Source: Undibacterium sp. (lineage in GTDB: Bacteria > Pseudomonadota > Gammaproteobacteria > Burkholderiales > Burkholderiaceae_D). From it: a stretch of 54,301 nt of DNA. The stretch lies in contig NZ_JAUSFI010000052.1 of assembly GCF_030651495.1 (NCBI RefSeq), forward strand, positions 1-54,301. Direction: 5' to 3'. The position numbers and the translations under genes were made by a program. The notes under the pieces are model-generated. The model was not told the origin of the DNA. It did no database searches and was given only the letters and a program-made list of their open reading frames with translations. Below are positions 45,565 to 54,301 of the stretch, in pieces (position 1 is the stretch's first letter; each line of letters starts with the position of its first letter).

Positions 45565-45615
45565 GCCATGTGAGTGCGCCTATTTTTATGCACATAAAAA
45601 ATATACCCACATGGC
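45565..45615. terminator. Nested palindrome between convergent genes
   Basis: Outer arms GCCATGTG (45565-45572) and CACATGGC (45608-45615); inside them TATTTTTAT and ATAAAAAATA form a second hairpin around GCAC. The inner A/T-rich hairpin with the GC-flanked outer stem suits a bidirectional terminator for the LytTR regulator gene and the Crp-like gene, though an operator is also possible. Confidence 0.45.
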
Positions 45616-45627
45616 ATAGATGTCTGT

Positions 45628-46353
45628 TTACCCGATAGCGAGCAGCGGGGTCGACATCAATCGCTGGTATTCCTGCTTAACCGCCATGTAGCATTCACAT
45701 ACGCGGTCTTCCAATCGGCTACGGTCAAGTACCTTGATATGCCCGCGGTTGTATTGAATTAATCCGGCAAGCTGGAGTTTTTTCGCCGCCTCGGCCACGC
45801 CCTGACGTCGCACGCCTAACATATTCGAGATTAATTCCTGGGTCATCACCAGAGTGGTGCTGGCCAACAGATCCTGGCTGGCCAGCAGCCAGCGGCATAA
45901 TTGCTGATCAATTGAATGATGGCGGTTGCAGGCCGCCGTCTGCGCAGTTTGGGTGAACAAGGCTTGCGTATAGCGCAGCAACAGTTGCTGCAATTCACTG
46001 CGACTGGCAAATTCTTTTTTAAGCACGGCAACTGGCATGCGATAAACGATGCCAGCCCTTTGCACTATCGCCTGGTGCGTGGTGCTCTCGCCCCCCATAA
46101 AAATGGCGATCCCGACGATGCCATCCTGCCCAACCAGGGCAATTTCTGCCGATGCGCCGTCTGCCATCACATGCAGCAAAGAGACAATCGCGGTAGTAGG
46201 AAAATACACAAACTTCAAGGCGCTACCGGACTCGTAGAGCATTTGCCCGAGTGTTAAATCGACGCGTTCCAAATGAGGCAACAGGCGGTTGAAAACAGCT
46301 TCCGGCAGGGCGGCAAGAAGTTTATTATGATGGGAGGCGAAGGTGGCTAACAT
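45628..46353 (-). CDS. Crp/Fnr family transcriptional regulator
   Basis: About 241 aa when starting at ATG 46353, which has GGAG 8 bases upstream; ATG 46503 is in frame but has no ribosome site and adds 50 polar residues. A cyclic-nucleotide-binding-like beta roll (VYFPTTAIVSLLHVMADGAS, ALVGQDGIVGIAIFMGG) and a C-terminal winged HTH (TQELISNMLGVRRQGVAEA). There is no N-terminal Cys cluster of FNR, so it is not a direct oxygen sensor of that kind, and its recognition helix (GVRRQGVAEA) differs from FNR. Target genes unknown; the link to the two FNR-type boxes near 9.8 and 11.2 kb is not supported. Confidence 0.8.
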   Translation of the reverse strand: MLATFASHHNKLLAALPEAVFNRLLPHLERVDLTLGQMLYESGSALKFVYFPTTAIVSLLHVMADGASAEIALVGQDGIVGIAIFMGGESTTHQAIVQRAGIVYRMPVAVLKKEFASRSELQQLLLRYTQALFTQTAQTAACNRHHSIDQQLCRWLLASQDLLASTTLVMTQELISNMLGVRRQGVAEAAKKLQLAGLIQYNRGHIKVLDRSRLEDRVCECYMAVKQEYQRLMSTPLLAIG

Positions 46354-46781
46354 ACGTCTGGCTCCAATACCAAGCTGGGCAGGCGCGATTGAACGTCTTA
46401 CTTGCTGGTGAGAATGATTTAACGATTGCACGTCACGACAAACCGTTTCTGATGTTGCCAGCTTAGGCGCATTGTTATCCCTAGTCTGTACGCTGGCGAA
46501 CATTTTTACTGGGTATTTTTACTGGAGGCATCCGCAACCAAGGTTGACCTTAATTAATAGACAATTTACTACATGCAGATTTTTCTAGAGAGCACCGAAA
46601 TGTATTGAATTTTAGTGGTGACTCTCAAATTTTTCGCCCTATGTCCGGTAACGGGTAGACAAACAATATGATGACAAATAGGATGCCGTTTGCAAGAATG
46701 CGAACCATTGATTTAGAGCAAGGTATTTTTTTGCCATAATGATCACAATTTGGATCACCTACAGAAAACCAAAACGATTCT
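46354..46781. other. Divergent gap with inverted repeat TGATC-N8-GATCA
   Basis: No gene apart from the possible N-terminal extension of the Crp-like gene (to 46503). Just before the receiver gene, TGATC (46740-46744) and GATCA (46753-46757) form an inverted repeat about 25 bases from ATG 46782, a plausible operator. Otherwise only A/T-rich sequence. Confidence 0.4.
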
Positions 46782-47219
46782 ATGACCAGTCCCACTGATC
46801 TAGCTGCAAACTCCCCGTCGGCTTTGGCTGACACGGCAATGCACCAGCGAACGCTGCTGTATGTCGAAGATAATCCAGCAAATATAGCGTTGGTGAGAGT
46901 GTTGCTTGCCCGTCGCATTGACTTGAAATTACTGACCGCCGTCGACGGCGATCTGGGAATTTTGGTAGCGCGATCGTATCTGCCGGCAGTGATTTTGATG
47001 GATATTAATTTGCCCGGCATCAATGGATTCGAAGCCTTGCAAATTTTACAATCCGATCCTGCAACCGCTCTGATTCCAGTCATCGCGCTGTCCTCAAACG
47101 CCTTCCCCAATGACATCGAAACGGGCATGAAGGCTGGCTTTTTCCGGTATCTGACCAAGCCGTATGCCATCGGCGACCTAATGGATACGATTGATCTCGC
47201 ATTATCGAGCACTAATTAG
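46782..47219 (+). CDS. Single-domain response regulator (receiver only)
   Basis: A 145-aa CheY-like receiver without an output domain. Residues 1-22 are a polar leader, then the receiver: E29/D30 acid pair, phosphoacceptor D74 in ILMDINLPGINGFEAL, K126 in RYLTKPYAI. IETGMKAGFFRYLTKP is the usual helix 4-beta 5 region. It could be a phosphate relay or sink for one of the kinases without a partner in this window. No output gene is adjacent. Start ATG 46782; an in-frame ATG at residue 20 is an alternative. Confidence 0.85.
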   Translation: MTSPTDLAANSPSALADTAMHQRTLLYVEDNPANIALVRVLLARRIDLKLLTAVDGDLGILVARSYLPAVILMDINLPGINGFEALQILQSDPATALIPVIALSSNAFPNDIETGMKAGFFRYLTKPYAIGDLMDTIDLALSSTN

Positions 47220-47429
47220 TATTATTTAGCAAGCAAAAACCGGCCTATTCAACACGCCTGAAACGTCGCGCAAGAGAAGCAATATCAATATACTCCCCCA
47301 TTATTTTTAAAAAAGACGTCGCTTGCGCATAGTTTTAATGCGCATCGAAATTATACCCCCCTGGAGTATGTTTTTTACCCCTCCCTCAGCAGATCCAGCC
47401 GCGCCGCCGGTGCCAGATCGCCAAGATCG

Positions 47430-47463
47430 CCCGGTACCGGGACGAACACCGGTATCGGTGTTC
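47430..47463. repeat. Two adjacent palindromes in a 438-bp gap
   Basis: CCCGGTACCGGG (47430-47441) is a perfect 12-bp palindrome. Directly after it, GAACACCG-GTAT-CGGTGTTC (47444-47463) is a perfect 8+4+8 inverted repeat. The gap 47220-47657 also has a 68-codon open reading frame over this region, but its composition (Pro/Ala/Asp rich, no ribosome site) does not look coding. Confidence 0.5.
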
Positions 47464-47588
47464 CAGCCCGATGCTTGGTTTGTCATAGGTTTTATTCTAT
47501 GCATATCGCGCAATGCCGATCAGTGCTAAAAAAACTCCTTCAGGCTGAGCGGCAAAATTGAAAGGGCTGCTAGAATCGAATATCCCCA

Positions 47589-47613
47589 GCGACTATTTGA
47601 TACAAATAGTCGC
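47589..47613. promoter_or_regulatory. Perfect 11-bp inverted repeat upstream of DUF2721 gene
   Basis: GCGACTATTTG-ATA-CAAATAGTCGC is a perfect inverted repeat with a 3-base loop, 45-69 bases before the DUF2721 start. No T run follows, so an operator or a leader hairpin is more likely than a terminator. No regulator gene is next to it. Confidence 0.45.
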
Positions 47614-47657
47614 CACGAGTATCCCACACGGCGATTCCTTTTCAATGAGAAACCATT

Positions 47658-48119
47658 TTGATCAATCTACAATTAGGCGACATCAGCCACATTATTCAAC
47701 TTGCCATCGCGCCGGTATTTTTACTCACCGGCGTCGGTACCAATCTCACGGTACTGACCAACCGCTTGGCCCGCATCATTGACCGCTCGCGGGTCGTAGA
47801 GCGTTTACTGCAAACTGACGGCGAAGCCGAAAAACGCCCGATGTTGCTAGAAGAGCTAAACGAATTGTACGAACGCTCACATCTGATCAACCGCGCCATT
47901 ACCTTAAGCACCTCATGTGGCTTACTGATCTGTCTGGTAATCGCCACCCTGTTTCTCGGTGATGCTACCGGACTGGGGCTGGATAAATCGATTGCCGCCC
48001 TGTTTGTCGGCGGGATTCTGGCCCTGATTGGCAGCTTCATCTATTTCATGCGTGAAATTTTTGTCGCGACCAAAACCCTCACCAGACAAAGACAAGACGG
48101 TAGGAAAAAACACATTTAA
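47658..48119 (+). CDS. DUF2721 family membrane protein
   Basis: A 153-aa inner-membrane protein of the DUF2721 family: DISHIIQLAIAPVFLLTGVG, then LTNRLARIIDRSRVVERLL, followed by two helices (about 78-100 and 105-128) with STSCGLLICLVIATLFLG and AALFVGGILALIGSFIYF. Function unknown. There is no ATG in frame near the family start, so TTG 47658 (or ATT 47655) is taken; the ribosome site is weak. Followed 92 bases later by the acyl-CoA ligase gene. Confidence 0.78.
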   Translation: MINLQLGDISHIIQLAIAPVFLLTGVGTNLTVLTNRLARIIDRSRVVERLLQTDGEAEKRPMLLEELNELYERSHLINRAITLSTSCGLLICLVIATLFLGDATGLGLDKSIAALFVGGILALIGSFIYFMREIFVATKTLTRQRQDGRKKHI

Positions 48120-48211
48120 AATATTTGCGAACGACCGTGCAAAAATGATTTAGATGTGGCACTCTAATGGGGTATTTTTTGATCTACGCAGCAACAGCGA
48201 AAGAGAAACCC

Positions 48212-49870
48212 ATGAATACCACCCATTTTGCCCACTGGCCACCTGGCTTGCCGTATCAATTACTGGCGCCAGAAACCAGCGTTTATACCAATCTCCATAT
48301 CGCGGCGTTACGCTACCCTAACAAACCCGCGATTATTTTTTACGATTCGGTACTCACTTACGCCCAATTGGACGCCGAAGTGCTGGCACTGGCGGGCTAT
48401 CTGCAACAGGTATGCGGCGTCAAACGTGGCGACCGGGTATTGCTCGATATGCAAAATTCACCGCAATTTATCATCGCCTACTACGCCATCCTGCGCGCCG
48501 ACGCGATGGTGGTGCCCGTCAACCCGATGCTGATGACCGATGAGCTGGCGCATTACCTGGCCGACAGCGGCGCTAAAGTCGCCATCGCCTCGCAAGAAGT
48601 TTTTCCGCGCATGTTGCCGCTGGTCGGCACCACCGGCCTGGCGCACGCCATCGTTGCCACCTACTCCGATCACTTAACGGTCGCGACCACGCTGGCGGTA
48701 CCCGATTTCATCCGTGCCGAACGCGATGTGCCAGCCCAAAGCGGCATCAGCAGCTGGCAAGACGCGATCAATGCGGGCCTGCGACCAAGCGAGCATCTGG
48801 CAGGCTCGGACGACCTGGCTTGCATGCCGTACACCTCCGGCACCACGGGCAAACCCAAGGGTTGCATCCACAATCATCGCTCGGTCATGTTCAATATCGC
48901 CGCCAGCCCAGTCTGGTCGGGCGCGATTGTGCCTACCCATGTGGCGCTGGCAGTGCTGCCTTTTTTCCACGTCACCGGCATGCAATCGGTGATGAACAGC
49001 ATGATTTTTTGCGGTGGCACGCTGGTGATCTTGCCGCGCTGGGATAAAGATGTAGCGGGCCAGCTCATTACCCGCTATGCCGTAACCAACTGGACCCTGG
49101 TGCCCTCGATGATGATCGATTTCCTGTCCAACCCGCGTCTGGCAGAATACGATATCTCGCGCCTCACCCGCGTCTCGGGCGGTGGTGCCGCCATGCCCGC
49201 CGCGATTGCGCAAAAGCTGCTGGAACTCTCCGGACAGACTTACATGGAAGGCTACGGCTTGTCCGAAACCATGGCCCCTTCGCACCTGAATCCACCGCAG
49301 CGCATGAAGCAGCAATGTCTTGGCATACCGTACTTCAATACCGACTCACGCATCGTTGACCCCACCACGCTGCAAGAAGTCAAACAAGGCGACACCGGCG
49401 AAATCTGGATCAACGGCCCACAGGTTTTCCAGGGCTACTGGAACGACCCGCAAAAAAGCGCCGAAGCCTTTGCCGAGCTAAACGGCAAACGTTACTTCCG
49501 CAGCGGCGATTTGGGCTACATGGATGAAGAAGGCTTCTTCTTTTTCACCGACCGGCTAAAACGCATGATCAACGCCAGCGGCTTCAAAGTCTGGCCAGCC
49601 GAAGTCGAATCCGCGATGTACCAACACCCGGCGATCCAGGAATGCTGCATCATCGCTGCGCGCGACCCTTATCGCGGCGAAACCGTGAAAGCCGTGATCG
49701 TCAAAAAACCCGGCAGCGAAGTCACGGCAGAAGACATCATGCAGTGGGCGCATGAAAAAATGGCCGCCTACAAAGTGCCCAAGCAAGTCGAATTCGTCAC
49801 CAGCCTGCCCAAATCAGGCACAGGCAAAGTCATGTGGCGTAGCTTGCAAGAGAAAGAAGCGACGAAATAG
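48212..49870 (+). CDS. Long-chain fatty-acid--CoA ligase family protein
   Basis: A 552-aa AMP-binding (ANL) enzyme that activates a carboxylic acid to its CoA thioester via an acyl-AMP. Motifs: P-loop-like YTSGTTGKPKG, GYGLSETMAPS, SGDLGYMDEEGFFFFTDRLK with RMINASGFKVWPAEVE, and PKSGTGKVMWRSL with the catalytic Lys. GCIHNHRS and FHVTGMQSVM resemble long-chain and FadD-like members; the exact acid is uncertain. ATG 48212 fits the family N-terminus; an in-frame reading from 48167 adds 15 residues. Single gene, followed by palindromic repeat F. Confidence 0.87.
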   Translation: MNTTHFAHWPPGLPYQLLAPETSVYTNLHIAALRYPNKPAIIFYDSVLTYAQLDAEVLALAGYLQQVCGVKRGDRVLLDMQNSPQFIIAYYAILRADAMVVPVNPMLMTDELAHYLADSGAKVAIASQEVFPRMLPLVGTTGLAHAIVATYSDHLTVATTLAVPDFIRAERDVPAQSGISSWQDAINAGLRPSEHLAGSDDLACMPYTSGTTGKPKGCIHNHRSVMFNIAASPVWSGAIVPTHVALAVLPFFHVTGMQSVMNSMIFCGGTLVILPRWDKDVAGQLITRYAVTNWTLVPSMMIDFLSNPRLAEYDISRLTRVSGGGAAMPAAIAQKLLELSGQTYMEGYGLSETMAPSHLNPPQRMKQQCLGIPYFNTDSRIVDPTTLQEVKQGDTGEIWINGPQVFQGYWNDPQKSAEAFAELNGKRYFRSGDLGYMDEEGFFFFTDRLKRMINASGFKVWPAEVESAMYQHPAIQECCIIAARDPYRGETVKAVIVKKPGSEVTAEDIMQWAHEKMAAYKVPKQVEFVTSLPKSGTGKVMWRSLQEKEATK

Positions 49871-49905
49871 CATAGCGCTGGTGCGGCAAGGCAAAATTCT
49901 GTTTG

Positions 49906-49989
49906 CCTGCCGTGCCAGCGCGCATAGTCCATGCGGGTTGGCGGGCATAGTGCCTGAAGAAGCGCATGAATAGTGCGCAGTGGCGGGGG
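49906..49989. repeat. Dispersed palindromic repeat F (REP-like)
   Basis: Starts TGCCGTGCCAGCGCGCATAG (shared with C and D), then ATGCGGGTTGGCGGGCATAG and TGCCTGAAGAAGCGCATGAA, ending in GTGCGC and GGCGGG. It lies right after the acyl-CoA ligase gene. The rest of the gap (49990-50185) shows no gene or structure worth naming. Confidence 0.7.
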
Positions 49990-50185
49990 TCGATTTTGAA
50001 ATTATTCCAGCGTCAACGTACTGATAACCGGGTTAAACAGCGCTGTCTTTTTTAACTTTCACATGACGGCAGCAGACAGGAAACTGCCGGTCAGAAATCT
50101 TTCCATTGAGATTTTTCACTGTACATGATAACGACCACTGGCGCGTGCAACGCGCAGGGAACCTAAAAGTTCAGCTTTCCTCGGC

Positions 50186-50620
50186 TTAACTGCAAGCTGA
50201 GGATGATTTGTAGGCATTCTGGTTCCGAATTTCCATCATTCTCTCAGGTGCAGAGAGTTCATTAAATCCAAATTGCTTGTACAAGCCATGTGCATCTTTA
50301 GTTGCCAGCATGAATCGCCTCAATCCCTGCAATTCTTTATGACTTTGAATGAAGTGAACGAGCGACTTCGACAAGCCTTTACCACGGTGCGGTTCAAGAA
50401 TAAAAACATCCGCCAACCAGGAAAAAGTCGCTTTATCCGTGATAACTCGTGCAAAACCCACCTGCCTAGAATGAAGGTACACACCAAAACAGAATGAATT
50501 TGATATTGCTCTTTCGACTAATAATTGAGAAATGCCCGGCGACCAATAGCTGTTTGCGAGAAACGCATGAATGACCGAGACATCAAGTAAGCACGGGTCA
50601 TCTGAGATGACGTACTCACC
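50186..50620 (-). CDS. GNAT N-acetyltransferase with no canonical start codon
   Basis: The reading frame encodes a full GNAT domain of about 145 residues: GEYVISDDPCLLDVSVIHAF, LANSYWSPGI, QVGFARVITDKATFSWLADV, FILEPHRGKGLSKSL (acetyl-CoA site) and ATKDAHGLYKQFGFNEL. The frame is open up to a TAA near 50736, but it has no ATG, GTG or TTG before residue 46 of the domain (GTG 50482). An out-of-frame ATGATGGTG lies at about 50621-50629. Either the gene lost its start, uses a rare start such as ATA/ATC/ATT, or begins at GTG 50482 and lacks the first third. The sequence beyond about 50640 looks unrelated, so an insertion or deletion junction there is possible. Confidence 0.55.
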   Translation of the reverse strand, partial: GEYVISDDPCLLDVSVIHAFLANSYWSPGISQLLVERAISNSFCFGVYLHSRQVGFARVITDKATFSWLADVFILEPHRGKGLSKSLVHFIQSHKELQGLRRFMLATKDAHGLYKQFGFNELSAPERMMEIRNQNAYKSSSACS

Positions 50621-50762
50621 ATCATTGTTGCTTGAGATTATATTAACTAGTCCTAAAGTTTGCGTTGAGCCGCAGGCCGAGGTTTGCCGAAGGTCGTCGA
50701 CTCGAAGGGTTTATCCGCGCTTTTCGCGAATCGATCTGAGGCACTGCCCGCTGCTGCAGGGG

Positions 50763-51182
50763 CTATGCCTCCCAAAACGCTCTCGCACCCGCGGGAAGAG
50801 AGAAAAGAACACGATCCAATGCTTGTTGGTCAATATTGCGACGTAAGGCCGAAGCGACATCGCGTATGGCACTGTCAGGAGAGAAATTATGCGCCTTGCG
50901 CAGCGACTGAACTTCTCTCGTCATGGATTCCCTATCAGTGAAATCAAGCTGGGGTTGATCTGAATCCCAGTCCGACACGAAGATCGCTCGAATAACCGGA
51001 GGCAGCACATTCGCGAATCGCAGAGCATCCCTCAAGGCGAGCCGGCGACGAAACGCATGAAGGACACCGACGACCATGTTGTAAGCCATGTTCGTCGTGG
51101 TCAAGCCCGAAATATCGCGGGCGTCGAGCATGAACTGATCAAATTCGGCAGATGCGCGCTGGTATTCGGGTGGAATTGGCAT
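50763..51182 (-). CDS. DUF2267 family protein
   Basis: A 139-aa soluble protein of the DUF2267 family (EYQRASAEFDQFMLDARDIS, GVLHAFRRRLALRDALRFAN, VLPPVIRAIFVSDWD and KAHNFSPDSAIRDVASALRR). The family is common in soil bacteria, often next to stress genes, with no known biochemical role. The C-terminus ends SLPAGARAFWEA. A promoter on the minus strand upstream is not obvious. Confidence 0.82.
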   Translation of the reverse strand: MPIPPEYQRASAEFDQFMLDARDISGLTTTNMAYNMVVGVLHAFRRRLALRDALRFANVLPPVIRAIFVSDWDSDQPQLDFTDRESMTREVQSLRKAHNFSPDSAIRDVASALRRNIDQQALDRVLFSLPAGARAFWEA

Positions 51183-51299
51183 TTGTACAGACTAACGTGC
51201 GTTAATTTTCATTTTTCAACATTAACCGACCGTATATAAAAAAGCAATTTATTTACACCGGAGAATATAGACTGCCCCCTTACTCTCACCGCCAATAAA

Positions 51300-51330
51300 A
51301 AAAGCCCCGCAGAATGCTTGCGGGGCTTTT
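51300..51330. terminator. Strong bidirectional terminator after acnB
   Basis: AAAAGCCCCGC (51300-51310) and GCGGGGCTTTT (51320-51330) form a perfect 11-bp stem with a 9-base loop, with A and T runs on the two sides. It follows the acnB stop codon by 53 bases on the minus strand. Confidence 0.88.
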
Positions 51331-51383
51331 TAGTTTTAGTCGCACCCAGCCGGAACCGGGTCACTAAAACCTAAGACACTAAC

Positions 51384-53981
51384 TTAAACAGTTGCGCCGT
51401 CTTTTACTGTCGCCGCAGCGTCAGTGTAATCCTGCACCTGGTCAAAGTTCAGGTACTGATACACCTTGTCGCTGGCGGCGGTCAATACTTGCATGTCAGC
51501 CATGTACTCGGCCTTGGTCGGGATACGACCCAGCTTGGAGCAAATCGCCGCCAATTCGGCACTGCCAAGGTAAACATTGCTGTTTTTACCCAGACGGTTA
51601 GGGAAGTTACGGGTAGAAGTCGAGAACACGGTTGCGCCCTCTTTGACTTGTGCCTGGTTACCCATGCACAGGCTGCAACCCGGCATTTCCATACGCGCAC
51701 CGGCAGAACCGAGGACGTTGTAATGGCCTTCTTCGGTCAGTTGCTTGGCGTCCATCTTGGTCGGCGGTGCCATCCACAGCTTGACCGGGATATCGCGCTT
51801 GTTTTCCAGCAGCTTGGAAGCGGCGCGGAAGTGACCGATGTTAGTCATGCAAGAACCGATAAACACTTCATCAATCTTGGCACCGGCAACGTCAGACAAG
51901 GTTTTCACGTCATCCGGGTCGTTCGGGCAAGCCACGATAGGTTCATGAATATCGGCCAGATCGATTTCGATCACGGCGGCGTATTCAGCATCGGCATCGC
52001 CTTTGAGCAATTGCGGATTGGCCAGCCATGCTTCCATCGCGGCGATACGGCGCTTGATGGTACGCACATCGGAGTAACCTTCAGCGATCATCCACTTCAA
52101 CATGGTGATGTTGCTGTTGATGTATTCGATGATAGGTTCTTTGTTCAGATGCACGGTACAACCACCGGCGCTACGCTCGGCAGACGCATCGGACAGTTCA
52201 AACGCTTGTTCGACTTTCAGGTCTGGCAAGCCTTCGATTTCCAAAATACGGCCAGAGAAAATATTGACCTTACCTTGCTTGGCAACAGTCAGCAGACCAG
52301 CCTTGATGGCGTACAGGGGAATCGCATTGACCAGGTCACGCAGGGTAACGCCGGATTGCAGCTTGCCCTTGAAGCGTACCAAGACGCTTTCCGGCATATC
52401 CAGAGGCATCACGCCAGTGGCCGCACCGAAAGCGACCAGACCGGAACCGGCCGGGAAGCTGATACCGATAGGGAAACGGGTGTGGCTGTCGCCGCCAGTA
52501 CCGACGGTATCCGGCAACAACATGCGGTTGAGCCAGCTATGGATAATGCCATCGCCCGGACGCAGGGGAACACCGCCGCGTGTGCTCATGAAATCTGGCA
52601 ACTCGTGGTGCATCTTGACGTCGACTGGCTTTGGATAGGCCGCTGTATGGCAGAACGATTGCATCACCAGATCCGCGCTGAAACCTAAGCAAGCCAGATC
52701 TTTCAGCTCGTCGCGGGTCATCGGGCCAGTGGTGTCTTGGGAACCGACACTGGTCATCTTTGGTTCGCAGTAAGTACCTGGGCGTACGCCCTGGCCTTCA
52801 GGCAAGCCACAAGCGCGACCGACCATTTTTTGTGCCAGCGTGAAGCCTTTTTTGGTATCGACCGGATTTTGCGGCAAGCGGAACAGGGTACTCACTGGCA
52901 GACCCAACGCTTCACGTGCCTTGGCGGTCAAGCCACGGCCGATGATCAAAGGAATACGGCCGCCGGCGCGTACTTCGTCAAACAGCACATCGCTCTTGAC
53001 CTTGAATTCGGCGATGACTTTGCCGTCTTTCAATGCCTGGCCGTCAAACGGACGCAGTTCTATCACGTCGCCCATGTTCATTTGAGCGACATCGAGTTCG
53101 ATCGGCAAGGCGCCGGAATCTTCCATCGTGTTATAGAAAATCGGCGCAATTTTGCTTCCCAGACAAACACCACCGAAACGCTTGTTCGGCACGAAAGGAA
53201 TGTCTTCACCGGTAAACCACAGCACCGAGTTGGTCGCAGATTTGCGCGAAGAACCGGTACCGACGACGTCGCCGACGTAGGCAACCAGATTGCCCTTGGC
53301 TTTGAGTTCATCAAAAAATTTAACCGGACCGCGCTTGCCGTCTTCTTCCGGCACGATGCCAGGACGGGCATTTTTATGCATCGCCAAAGCGTGCATAGGA
53401 ATGTCAGGGCGGCTGAACGCGTCTGGTGCAGGCGACAGGTCATCGGTATTGATTTCGCCTTCGACCTTGAAGACCGTCAGCATGATCGATTTTGCCACTT
53501 CAGGACGGGAAGTAAACCATTCTGCATCGGCCCAGCTTTGCAACACGGCTTTAGCCTGGGTATTGCCCTTGTCGGCTTTTTCCTTGACATCATGGAACTG
53601 GTCAAACATCAGCAGGGTCTTTTTCAGGCCATCGGCGGCGGCTTGTGCCACTACGGCATCGTCCAGCAAATCGACTAAAGGGCTGATGTTGTAACCGCCG
53701 AGCATGGTGCCCAGCAGCCTGGTCGCGAGTGCTTTGTCGAGAATTGGAGATGACGCTTCGCCGTTGGCAACAGCAGATAGAAAACCGGCCTTTACATAGG
53801 CGGCTTCATCCACGCCAGCAGGCACGCGATTGGATATCAGGTCGAGCAGGAAGGCTTCCTCGCCTTTCGGGGGATTCTTCAATAACTCCACGAGAGCAGC
53901 AGTTTGCTCGGCATCCAGCGGCTTGGGAACGATGCCTTGCGCAGCTCGTTCGGCAACATGATTACGGTAAGCTTCTAACAC
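51384..53981 (-). CDS. acnB: Aconitate hydratase B / 2-methylisocitrate dehydratase
   Basis: TCA-cycle aconitase of 865 aa, the same length as E. coli AcnB; it isomerises citrate to isocitrate and can dehydrate 2-methylisocitrate. It has the AcnB order: N-terminal HEAT-like domain ([15 protein letters not shown]), swivel domain (about 160-380), then the catalytic domain. The [4Fe-4S] cysteines are at about 711 (GSCMTNIGH), 769 and 772 (GCSLCMGN). GTG 53981 is chosen because GAGGG lies a few bases upstream and the family begins M-L-E-A-Y; the longer reading to 54008 adds nine residues. Transcribed alone, ending at a strong terminator. Confidence 0.95.
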   Translation of the reverse strand: MLEAYRNHVAERAAQGIVPKPLDAEQTAALVELLKNPPKGEEAFLLDLISNRVPAGVDEAAYVKAGFLSAVANGEASSPILDKALATRLLGTMLGGYNISPLVDLLDDAVVAQAAADGLKKTLLMFDQFHDVKEKADKGNTQAKAVLQSWADAEWFTSRPEVAKSIMLTVFKVEGEINTDDLSPAPDAFSRPDIPMHALAMHKNARPGIVPEEDGKRGPVKFFDELKAKGNLVAYVGDVVGTGSSRKSATNSVLWFTGEDIPFVPNKRFGGVCLGSKIAPIFYNTMEDSGALPIELDVAQMNMGDVIELRPFDGQALKDGKVIAEFKVKSDVLFDEVRAGGRIPLIIGRGLTAKAREALGLPVSTLFRLPQNPVDTKKGFTLAQKMVGRACGLPEGQGVRPGTYCEPKMTSVGSQDTTGPMTRDELKDLACLGFSADLVMQSFCHTAAYPKPVDVKMHHELPDFMSTRGGVPLRPGDGIIHSWLNRMLLPDTVGTGGDSHTRFPIGISFPAGSGLVAFGAATGVMPLDMPESVLVRFKGKLQSGVTLRDLVNAIPLYAIKAGLLTVAKQGKVNIFSGRILEIEGLPDLKVEQAFELSDASAERSAGGCTVHLNKEPIIEYINSNITMLKWMIAEGYSDVRTIKRRIAAMEAWLANPQLLKGDADAEYAAVIEIDLADIHEPIVACPNDPDDVKTLSDVAGAKIDEVFIGSCMTNIGHFRAASKLLENKRDIPVKLWMAPPTKMDAKQLTEEGHYNVLGSAGARMEMPGCSLCMGNQAQVKEGATVFSTSTRNFPNRLGKNSNVYLGSAELAAICSKLGRIPTKAEYMADMQVLTAASDKVYQYLNFDQVQDYTDAAATVKDGATV

Positions 53982-54200
53982 AGTATTTCCCTCGTGAATT
54001 GAGACCAATCAAAGTCCTTTCAGGGTTCTGATTAGCTGGTAAAATCGGGTGGCTAGTTTAGGCGATCAGGCGCTGGAACTCCAGTTGAAAGCGGGTCCCG
54101 CCGACAGCGGGTGCCGCTGCGCTGAACTGTACTGAGCTGCAGGTTGAACCAGAAACAGACCCGAAAAACAGACCCGAAAATCAGACTTTAGGATGCCCGA

Positions 54201-54301
54201 TTGAACGCCACCGATACCACTAACACCGCACGTACCCCTTGTATTGGCGTCTGCTCCACGACCTCCGTGGGCGACTCCATTTGCCGGGGTTGCAAGCGCT
54301 A
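54201..54301 (+). CDS. DUF1289 family protein, 5' part (cut by window edge)
   Basis: TTG 54201, 5 bases after AGGATG (54190-54195), opens a frame that reads NATDTTNTARTPCIGVCSTT then VGDSICRGCKR, running off the window. The Cys pattern CIGVC...CRGC is the DUF1289 signature, usually thought to bind a metal or Fe-S cluster. Upstream in frame there is a TAG at 54189, so this is the first good start. It is divergent from acnB; the gap holds short direct repeats ACAGACCCGAAAA at about 54154-54181. Confidence 0.7.
   Translation, partial: MNATDTTNTARTPCIGVCSTTSVGDSICRGCKR

Noticed and set aside
45628..46353. Calling the Crp-like protein the FNR/Anr oxygen sensor for the boxes at 9.8 and 11.2 kb
   Set aside because: It lacks the N-terminal cysteine cluster and the FNR recognition-helix residues, so the link is not supported.
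46625..47212. A 195-codon minus-strand frame opposite the receiver gene
   Set aside because: The plus-strand receiver has all catalytic residues; the antisense product has no sensible pattern.
47323..47529. A 68-codon plus-strand frame in the palindrome-rich gap
   Set aside because: Biased Pro/Asp/Ala composition comes from the palindromes; no ribosome site; no conserved pattern seen.
51489..52688. A long (399-codon) open frame on the plus strand inside acnB, and another at 52737-53678
   Set aside because: Both are antisense to the strongly supported aconitase gene, are rich in His/Gln/Arg as expected for mirror frames of GC-rich coding DNA, and show no family motif.

Overview
The window looks like a chromosomal stretch of a betaproteobacterium of the order Burkholderiales, most likely family Oxalobacteraceae (an Undibacterium/Herbaspirillum-type genome). 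This is inferred from families and gene order seen here: rsmB - DUF4390 - ntrY - a short NtrX-like regulator, the small DUF3567, DUF1840 and DUF3297 proteins, a PEP-CTERM protein, acnB, and the protein sequences in general. No rRNA, tRNA, CRISPR array, complete insertion sequence or phage gene was recognised. Most of the window is ordinary chromosome; the accessory-looking parts are 1-14.8 kb and the ends of several intergenic gaps.

Layout. 0-3.5 kb: a PEP-CTERM protein with a zincin motif, a small unknown protein and a DUF3334 protein, separated by dispersed repeats. 3.6-7.9 kb (minus): a two-gene unit of a TPR-secretin and a large secreted protein with aromatic C-terminal repeats; no other secretion gene adjoins it. 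8.2-9.4 kb: a DTW-domain tRNA-modification enzyme and DUF3297. 9.7-13.6 kb: alcohol dehydrogenase, Hsp20, a nitroreductase-like protein and a CapA-like protein; two FNR/Anr-type boxes with similar geometry suggest a low-oxygen group. 13.6-21.4 kb (minus): NUDIX hydrolase, an orphan T6SS Hcp, and a full RbbA/YhhJ/YhiI ABC exporter with a NodT-type outer-membrane channel. 21.8-34.3 kb: a phosphoesterase lipoprotein, two PAS/GAF-type histidine kinases without partner regulators, an M20 peptidase, small proteins, an EamA transporter and an adenine deaminase. 34.4-40.1 kb (minus): rsmB-DUF4390-ntrY-ntrX-like, followed by a small CobW-like protein with CxCC but no P-loop lysine. 40.2-49.9 kb: lipase-like hydrolase with DUF1840, MFS transporter with a lipoprotein, a LytS/LytR-type two-component system preceded by a small membrane protein, a Crp-like regulator, a single-domain receiver, DUF2721 and an acyl-CoA ligase. 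50.2-54.3 kb: a GNAT acetyltransferase with no usable start codon, DUF2267, acnB, and the start of a DUF1289 gene cut by the window edge.

A recurring theme is a family of about 60-85 bp imperfect palindromes found between genes at six or more places, in both orientations. At two of them a separate 27-bp module lies just upstream. These resemble REP/BIME-type elements, but no mobilising transposase is in the window. All functions are assigned by reading translated sequence and motifs; no database search was possible.
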